From: Aspidiotus rigidus
Taxonomy: Eukaryota; Arthropoda; Insecta; Hemiptera; Diaspididae
Reading direction: 5' to 3'
DNA: 64,000 nucleotides
NCBI GenBank assembly: GCA_035079385.1
Contig: JAVHKY010000026.1
Coordinates: forward strand, 1,364,001-1,428,000
Positions 51,201-60,200 of this stretch are shown piece by piece. Each line of letters begins with the position of its first letter. Position 1 is the stretch's first letter. A program made the translations under genes and the position numbers. The notes beneath the pieces are model-generated. The model was not told the DNA's origin, searched no databases, and was given only the letters and a program-made list of their open reading frames with translations.

Positions 51201-54200
51201 CGCGAGTTACTCAACTTGGTGTTCTATACGACTTTGGTGAAGAGAATCAGCAATGACCAGACGGAACAAAATGACAAGGAAAGCTTGAGTGGAGTGTACA
51301 AGCTCAGTTGTGAACAGTGCGAGGGGATCTATATCGGTGAGACTGGGAGAGAGTTTGAGATCAGGAGAAAGGAGCACAAAACGTCGAGGGAGAAAGAAGA
51401 TGGCAAGTCACTGTTTGGGAAACACTGTAACGAGGAAAACCACGATGGAGAGGGAATATTTGAAGTCATACACGTAGAGAATCGCACAAAGAGAAGAAAA
51501 CTCTGGGAACAAATGGAGATTGCAAAAGCCAAGAGGAAAAAAGCCTGCCTCTTGAACAATGTAATCACATTTGACAGCGAAAAATTATTCGGCCTGGTGA
51601 TTGGACGAGAGAAGAAGAACGAAAGCAATCAATGAGACGGCAGGAATCCAGGAAGCCAATAGAAACGCAGCATTTAGAACAATAGATTGAACCAATCACA
51701 AAGCAGTATGTTTTAGCCAATAAGAACACAATGTCATATTATTGTAAGAATAAGTTTCTAAGAAGTGAACCAATCACAACACAGCATTGTTATAGCCAAT
51801 AAGATCACAGTGTTATACTATAAAAACTCATGGTTAAGGCCTTGTTCTCCAGTTGCGACACAACTGATGATGGGATAACACCCGAAAGTACTCTTGTATA
51901 AGCAACTAATAAAGTAGATTTGTACAATTGAAAAACCCCTTTTTCAATATCAGTGCTCTACTTACACCTCACTCACTCATTATGAGTTCCGATAAGAACT
52001 ATTTTCTACCCCCTCTTTCTGAGATTGGACTTGAGAACTCTGTTCACCTAGAGAAAATCAAATTCCTATAGCAGTCTTCTCCTGCTACATGCGTAGGACT
52101 ATCCGGCAAGATGATGGAGGATAGACTGACCAGACGGATCCTACCGCCTTAAAGGCTTCGAATACGGTCCTCAACACTCGTCATCTACCCAAAATACCAA
52201 ATGTTTCGTTCCCTTAAAAATGTCCAAGTTTCCGAGCCGAAAAAGTTCAATAAAATAGATGAACCAACTTCCGATTGATCTTGACCTATATTAGGGACCA
52301 TCTCGGAATGCCACCCGAATATAGTGAAGAAATAAAACCAGGGCGTGCCCGCCTTTGATTTCAATTGGCTTTAACCTACATTACGGACCTCCTCAAACGC
52401 GACCTGATCTCCAAGACTTCACGACCCTGCATTAGAAACTTGAAATACGACCTAAATAATGTGGTGAAAGTTGAAAGGGGACTACGTTTAGCAAACCAGA
52501 ATGAAATATGACACATAATCTTCACTGTCTCCACATCAGAAAGATTAATATTTCCACCCATAAACTATAATGACACCTCCAAATCCGGAAGTAGGTGCAC
52601 GATTTGGACGAATGCTTAATTTGACATAATAAAATATTTGTAGCGTAAAATACAAATTTGTTCCCGCGTATTTGAAAATCATTATTATGATTGTAGTTTA
52701 TTATTCAATAATCGATATCTCAAGATACTTAAAATAAGGAATTTCTACCTTGCGCTTTACAACTTGGTACAATAATTAGCAAAACGAGATAAAGTCGCGA
52801 GATGATACCCTACTACGATAGATAAGGAATTACACCTAATTAAGCGTCTGCTCTCGATTAATCAAACCGATACGTACCCACGCGACCTCAAGCTATTTGT
52901 CGATATTTCTGCACTTATCAAAGGTATTCATCGACTCTTTCACCTATATTAACGTCAAGAGTGCAGAAAAATAAAAGAAATGAGAACAACGGGACCGTAT
53001 CAATGAATATCGAAAGATAAGCAACTTCCGTAATCAAATCAATCAAGCGTCAACTCTATTTCCGCTCGGCGTCTGACTCGTGATTCAGATAATTCGAATT
53101 TTACCGAGAAAAAAAAAAAAAAATGTTTGAATTCTGAAGTAAAAAAAAATTACGCTCTGCCAAACGAACCGGGGTAATCAATCGGTGTACTTCAAACGAC
53201 ATGTTTTCAATCGTTTTAAACGTCAAGAAAGGCAGCGTGTCCAAGGCTGATTTACGTCCCGCAAATTTCCCGCAATAATAAATTTCGCGAGCAAAAAATA
53301 GACCGGCGAAAGAAGAAAAACAATTGAGAAAACCCTATACTCGCTCACGTTTAGGTCTCAATTTCTTTCTCGGCCTTTATTACGAACAGTACTTACGTAT
53401 AGAATGTGTATCGTAATAAAGTTTTGTTTTAAATTTATCGACTTCTTGAGCCACGTTGAAGTGCCGAGCTCAACTGGAACAACTGTCATTTACGATATTA
53501 TTTCCCATACACTCATATTTTATACATCCTATTATTGTGAATGTAAATTGGCATCCATACAATAGTCAACAATTTGAAAGCTTCTTATTCTGATGAATTT
53601 TAATCGAAAATAAGTACGGTATAGTTTCAAATTGGATGCACACGAGGCATTGTGAGGCAGGCGTCATTTCCTCCTGAAATTCGGTATACAACACTACCAA
53701 TGTTATTAGGCTTGGTTAGATATTTTCTTTGGTTAAACGGTTATTTTTAGTCATTTTTATCCGAGAGAAATGACGAACGACCGGATGCGTAAAGAATAAT
53801 CAATACTCGATCGACGATCAACTATGCAGAACACGACAGCCCTTCATGCTTGTTCCTCACTGATCAAGTTGAAATTCGCGAGGACGAGTCGTATGGCTGG
53901 AGAAATTTTTGGTATTGGGATTTCAATTTCTTCTTCCTACACCACAAACTTCGTAGAATCGATTCTCATATTCCCTTGGGGATTTTCTATCTTGTACAAT
54001 TATATAGTCCATTTTTGTTTCTCTGGAACTTGACAATCAACACGCTGAAACCTGACAAAGCGTCTGGGAACTCCGCGTTCTTTTCAGATCCCCAGGGAAA
54101 GTTTTGGTATAAGGGTATCCTATTCCTCTCTCTTATGTCAAGTTGACAAATTCTCAATATCTCAATCTCATAGAATCGAATCCTGCTGTCAAACTGGAAA

Positions 54201-57200
54201 GAGAATATGACACTCACGGGATAGCTTGCTCACATTTTCAAAGCTTCAACTTTTTGTACGCCATTGAAGATAGCTATAGTTATATTGTTATAATATTTCT
54301 TAGTCTGCAACTTTGTTGAAATTTTATGGAATGCAGACGCGGCTGTAGGAAGAAAAGAATGGAGGATGTATGTTCCTCACTCCATAGCAGCAAATTTAGG
54401 AGACAAAGAAAACCTAATTTCCAGTATCCCTCATGAAATATTCGGAGTCCCAAGATGACCTTTGTTATCCTTAAGTTTTCAAGTCGCCCGTCTGCCAACA
54501 GATGAAGCCATGTTTTCAGGAGAGAGGACGAGCCTCATCCCTCTCTTATCTCATGTATCGACAAAATAGACTAGCACCCATTATATTATGCATAGTTAGG
54601 TAGCTCGTGGGTCAAAGGCCAGAGAGGCCTTAAGCACATTTTAGAAATCAGAAGGGAACAGGATAGGTGTACTTAGTATTGACTAGTATACAGCAGTATT
54701 TACAGCCTAAGTTAGGGCCGAAGGTTGCAGATGTCTTACGCAAATTCTAAAATCGCTGGGGCAAGGTAGAATTTTTTCAAAAGAAGCACGGGTATCTCAT
54801 GTAAACTTCGAGATCGGGATACAGAGTTTAGTAAAGGTGTGGAAAAGATTGTAACGACACAAAGGTGATCGGAGGCTGGTGCAACAGTCGTTAAGTCGTG
54901 GACTGTGCACATTCCGGAAATCAGAATAGAAGGCAGGAGAAGTTCCTATGGCCTACCAAATGGTAGTACTTACACCTCAAATTAGGTCAAAGGTTACAGA
55001 CGTCTTATCGGGAGAGGGAGAAGTCCTTGAATCATGGAGCATAGACATCTCATCCAAATCCCGAGAGATTGAAAGGAGAAGAAGTCAAAGCACAAAGACC
55101 ACTATTGTGAATGCTCCCTAAAGCCACAGCTGTACAGCAGTTGATTTCGAACATTTCGGAAATCAGAATGCGGGGAAGTTATGTCCTATTTTATGATATT
55201 ATTTTACAGCCTAAATTAGATCAAAGGTTGCAGACATCTTGGGCAAATTCCAACACCGGTGAGGGCCGGGTAAAATATTTCCAAATCTCTAAATAATGGA
55301 AACGTCAACTCCAAAATCAGGATAGAGGTTTCAGTAATGGCTGTAGAGAAAAAGCACAGAGACCATATGAGGCTGTTACAAATGCTGACTAAAGCCACAG
55401 CCGCCACAAGTCGTGAACTCATGATTCAGAGAGGCGGGGTAGAAAAAATCAAGTACTCTCAACTTTCCTACGCCTGATATTCTTATTAAACACGTCTCTT
55501 CAAAATTTCTGCGTCAAGTCACCTTCTCCTGGCTCTTCTGGATACTTCTCTGTGACTTTAAGGTGTGTCTTTGACAACCTCCTATGGCCTTTGTCCTTTT
55601 TTCCCCCACAAATTCGACACTGCGATATTTCTTGCGGTGCCGTCGACGGTGTCCGAGTGGTTGGATCGCGGATTCCTAATTCAGATATTGGAAAGTAGGA
55701 AGTTCAGAAACTCGATCAAACGCTCTTGATTGTGTGAACAGGCGTTTCTAGATAGATGGACCGATTCCTTTTGAAAGCAAATGCGATCTATGAAAGCATC
55801 CAATTCACAGTAGAAAAGGGCAATGTGACCGGAAGAGATCGTGGGTCAGAACTGGAGACGTTTCAATGACAAGTTTTACAACCAGAAAAAAAAGCTAACG
55901 GTAGGATTACTGCTGCTACCGATACTGACGGAAATATTAATGAATGACAAGGAAAACAAAATATTGAAAGCTAGGAAGTTCAGAAACTCGATTAAACTTC
56001 GAGATAAATACATAACTGTATGGTCAGGTACTAATCGGTAAGAGGACTAATATATAAGTAGAAAAGGGTAATAAGACCATCAACTCTTTGGACCTACACT
56101 CACACTGGAGAATAACAGAGTACAAAATCTACAGGAAGCCAACGCACACTGACACCATTATCCAAAACGACTGCGACCACCTTCCCCGGCACAAGTTAGA
56201 CTAATGCTGGTGAGAAATTTCTTTTCTGAAGAACAATGAAGAGAAGAGAAGGAGCAGCCCGCGGCTACTCAAGAGGCGTGGTTGAGGGAGTCTTTGGGAA
56301 ACCGGAAGTAAAGAAAAGAATACAAGGCAGCAGGACGAGAAAGTACTCTTGATCAGCCACAACACGGTGACGGAGGCGTTCAGCGATTACGGTGTAAATG
56401 TGGACATGCATACCCACCCATGGTGAAGAAAAATAAGCAACAACCAGACGGAAAAAAGTACGAGGGAAGCTTGAGCGGATTAGACAAGCTCACTTGCAGA
56501 CAGTGCGAAGGCATCTACATCGGTTATACTGGGAGAAAATTCAACATCAGGAGAAAAGAGCACAAAACATTAAGGAAGAAAGAGAATAACAAATAACTGT
56601 TTGGCAAAAACTGCAATGAATATTAGAAGTCACACATGTAGAAAACCACATTGTGAGATTGCATAGGCAGCAAGCCTCTTCAACAATGTAATCACGTTTG
56701 ACAGCGTAAGATTATTCAGCTTGGTGATTGAAAGAGATAAGAAAAACAGAACCGAGCAGTAGGACGTCAACAAATTTGGTAGTTAATAGAAACGCAGCAA
56801 TCAAACCAATCAAGATGCAATATTGTTGTAGCCAATCACACAAAAATTTTATACAATAAAAACTAATATTTAAGGCCCTGTTCTCCAGAAGCGATACAAC
56901 AGATGATGGGGTAACACCCAGAAGTACTCTTGTAAGCTAGCTAATAAAGTAGAATTGTACATGTTGAATGTAACCGTAACAATCTTAGTCGACACAACGC
57001 TCACAGCAATGCTCCTCAAAGTTTCCAAAACGTGATCTACTTTTCAAAATCAGACATGTTTCGCGATCGACCGAAGTAAGAATCAGTAGTAAAACACAAC
57101 CGATGCACGTGTATTCTGTTTTAACGACTTCTCCAAAAGGTTAGGGCGGTTTGAGGAGCACGACCTTAAAGCGTTGAAATAAATTCCGTGAACCAATAAG

Positions 57201-60200
57201 GCATCTCCTAAGGTACCTTAAGGTCCCGCGTTACCGTCACTAAACGATAAAGCTCGGTGGTGGAATCCCATTCAAACAAATTTCATTTTATCAGCTGATC
57301 AGAAGAACAATCGAGCCAATAATGACTACAAAAAGTAACCGGTCAAGCATTAAAAAATGTTTCCGACACTCCGAGTACTTTTTTTGGACGATTAATGTCA
57401 TGTTGTTTACGTGCCGTTCCAAACTGTACCATTCATCAAGACAAAATATAATACGTCTAATTTAATTACGCTATCGCAACAACAGACACGACACGTGAAA
57501 GTCATTGTCATCTCATGGGTTGCTCACCCTCGCGATAATCAAATCCACAATACTGAGGGCGCACCTGTTCATTAGTATTCGTTTCCGCGTCGAAGTCATT
57601 ACTAAATAATTTATCTAATGATCCAAAAATAAACGCTGACACGAAGTTTTTCAAAATTCAACCGGAAGATGAACGTACGTACGACATAATAAGCTGCACA
57701 GCGTACATCGTACAAGGTGCATAAACTCCGAACTCTTTACAATCTTCATGTATTTAGATCAGTCTGAAGATGCAGCATGTAGATACATAAGGTCGATGAA
57801 GGTAAGAAAAAAAAAATTCGACTTTATATTGGCATCGCGAATTCGTGAACGAGATAGCCAGAGATGATAAGGAACGACAGTTTTTTCACTCTATGTAGTT
57901 CGACAATCAGAGGTCAGGCCGATGCACTAAAATTATTTCGTCACCGCTTACCTTGAGTGAATTATAGAATTGACGGGGACGAAGAAATCGAGATAACGTG
58001 GCAAAGCATTTCTACACGCTTTGAAAGTAATTCTTTGTATCGCACGCGAATGACGGGACCTCAAAAAGAAAATTCAATGCACTCTGGATGCCTCTCTTTG
58101 GAGGCAAAAATTATACAATTCGATCGACGTGTACGTAATAATATTCAAGAAGCAAATGAAAAGGACGATCTGTGAACAGAGAGCCTAAAATTTATGAATA
58201 TTAGAACATCGTGCGAGCTTCTGACTTCTCATCTCGGAAATTTCACGAAGAATTGAAGTGAAGAAGACTTTTGGATGTTTCCGGACAAGATAAAATAAGA
58301 TTAAAAACAACGAGAATCTGGATTTTCGTTCGTTCTCCAATCGATAGCGATAATCACCGTAGGAATCTTTTGAAGTCACCCTCTAGTATCACTTCCACGC
58401 GAGAACTTGACATAATCCCACTGATATGGAAATCATTTCCCATAAATTCGTGATGATCGAAAAACCAGACACTGTCTGTGAGCGATTAGTTGGCGGCTGT
58501 TAGGAATGTGTTTTCGTTCGCATTAGCCATTAAGCACACGCGTTGTTGTTGCTAATAGTATACACGGACCCCGTGCACCAACCGCCAAAAAATCGCTTAC
58601 GGACCAAAGTGACGACTGTAAATGAGAAAATGAGAGAATTTAGGCATAGAAAGCAAAAAAAAAATCAATTCGAATCTCTGGACTGTCAGACAGATACTAA
58701 ATCAAAAAATTAAATTATTCACAAAATAATTCACAAATTTTCAGAATTAAAAATACGACGCAAGAATTTCATGATGAAATTCATTATCCAACATTTCAAC
58801 AAACTGATCCGTTCGTGCTGTCGCATTAGCTCTTTAAATAAAGAAAAAAAGTCTTCGAACCTGATGCAGCGCACCTTACCTTTTATTCGGTCCGTTTCGA
58901 AAAAAAAAGGTCCCGATTTTCATTATGTTTGCGGCGACTCTCCTTTGGTCACGCTTGCGAACTTCCTACGTCAAGAACCAGTACATATGATCGCACGCTT
59001 CCTTCTCTTCTGCCTGCTTCGGAGAAGTTTCGATTACCGTCTTGTCCTTGGGCACACGACCATCATCACCAGGGGGTTTCATTCTTTACACATCCATCAA
59101 TATTTGGTTTATCGGATAAATTCCTTTCTACTCGCGTACACGGAAACCAATCTCAAAATGTTCGCACATTCCTAATTCGTTTAACCTGACATAGAATATT
59201 TGTCACGCTTTCCTTTTTTGAAGTTGGAGATTCTTTCTATACGGATAGAAATGGATTCAGGCGATCGCGAAAGGTACTGTTTTTGTTCGAAAGAGGACCA
59301 GAGGTTCTAGACTGCGCCGCTAAGCCCTTGTCTAGAGAGTCTTTCCTCGTCTGTAGATATTTTTACCTCCCAGAGGAATATAAACAACTCACGTTTCACG
59401 TCAACACAGTCTCAACGACCGCTAATATAGATTACACGCGCCCACCAGTTCGAAAAGTTTGGAATCATACATACTATTAATGAGCTTGGAGCTTACTTTA
59501 TCTACTCGTTCGGTCCAAGAATTTTAAATAAAACACTTTCATTTCACAACCTATCACAGATTTGAAGATCCTTCAACTCTAACATAGCATCATTTTCAGA
59601 TTATCTCTTTCCGCAATCATCTAAGAAGTAATTAGCCTAATGATAACAGATAACATTTCTTCGACCTGAGTAATCGTTTAATTTAATTTCCACGTGGGTA
59701 ATACGTCATCTTCGAGAGTAATTACTTCATTCGAATATTCTATTTTAAGACTGAACAAGTTCACAATTATGAATTCCCGGTCAAATTTTCTCGTTAATCA
59801 ACAAAAGAGTAGAATTCGTTTTCGACAAGTTGAAAATCCGAATGAAAACGTTGTCGTAAGCAATTACAAATTCTCCACTCTTCTTTACCTAAGTAAAGAG
59901 CATTAATTAATAATTTTAAAGCTGAGACCTACCAATAAATACTTCTTCTATCATGTTCAAAGAGAAGCACTTCTCCTTACTGCCACAAATCTCAGAAAAA
60001 TGGGCCACTCGGTCAAATTATGAGAACGGACAAAACCAGCAGGGTACCTAATAATGAACAAAAGGAGGAAAGAAGAAACGACGAACTCCCGTTCTTTTCC
60101 AGAAGGGTGTGAACTTGAAGTCGCATACCTCTTTTACGGGACAGTTTTGTAATTATCTCAGAATTAACCGATATCCACAAAGAGATGTATTCTTCTCGAC

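Larger units (their letters stand above)
49545..51947 (+). mobile_element. Penelope-like element copy B (5'-truncated, carries a MITE)
   Basis: Begins inside the RT N-terminus at NNLILTKADKG and runs to the 3' tail after the ribozyme. The coding region has a frameshift near 50340, an in-frame stop near 50524 and a 430-bp MITE at 50807-51236, so it is dead. It is the longest PLE copy in the window and the reference for aligning the others. It is head-to-head with copy A. Confidence 0.85.

Noticed and set aside
51150..51236. N-terminal extension of the GIY-YIG frame (MLRQRSTFMF...)
   Set aside because: It is MITE sequence read through by chance; the duplication GTGAAGAG marks the true boundary.
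58771..59175. 134-codon plus-strand open frame in Spred intron 1
   Set aside because: No domain and composition like the surrounding non-coding DNA.
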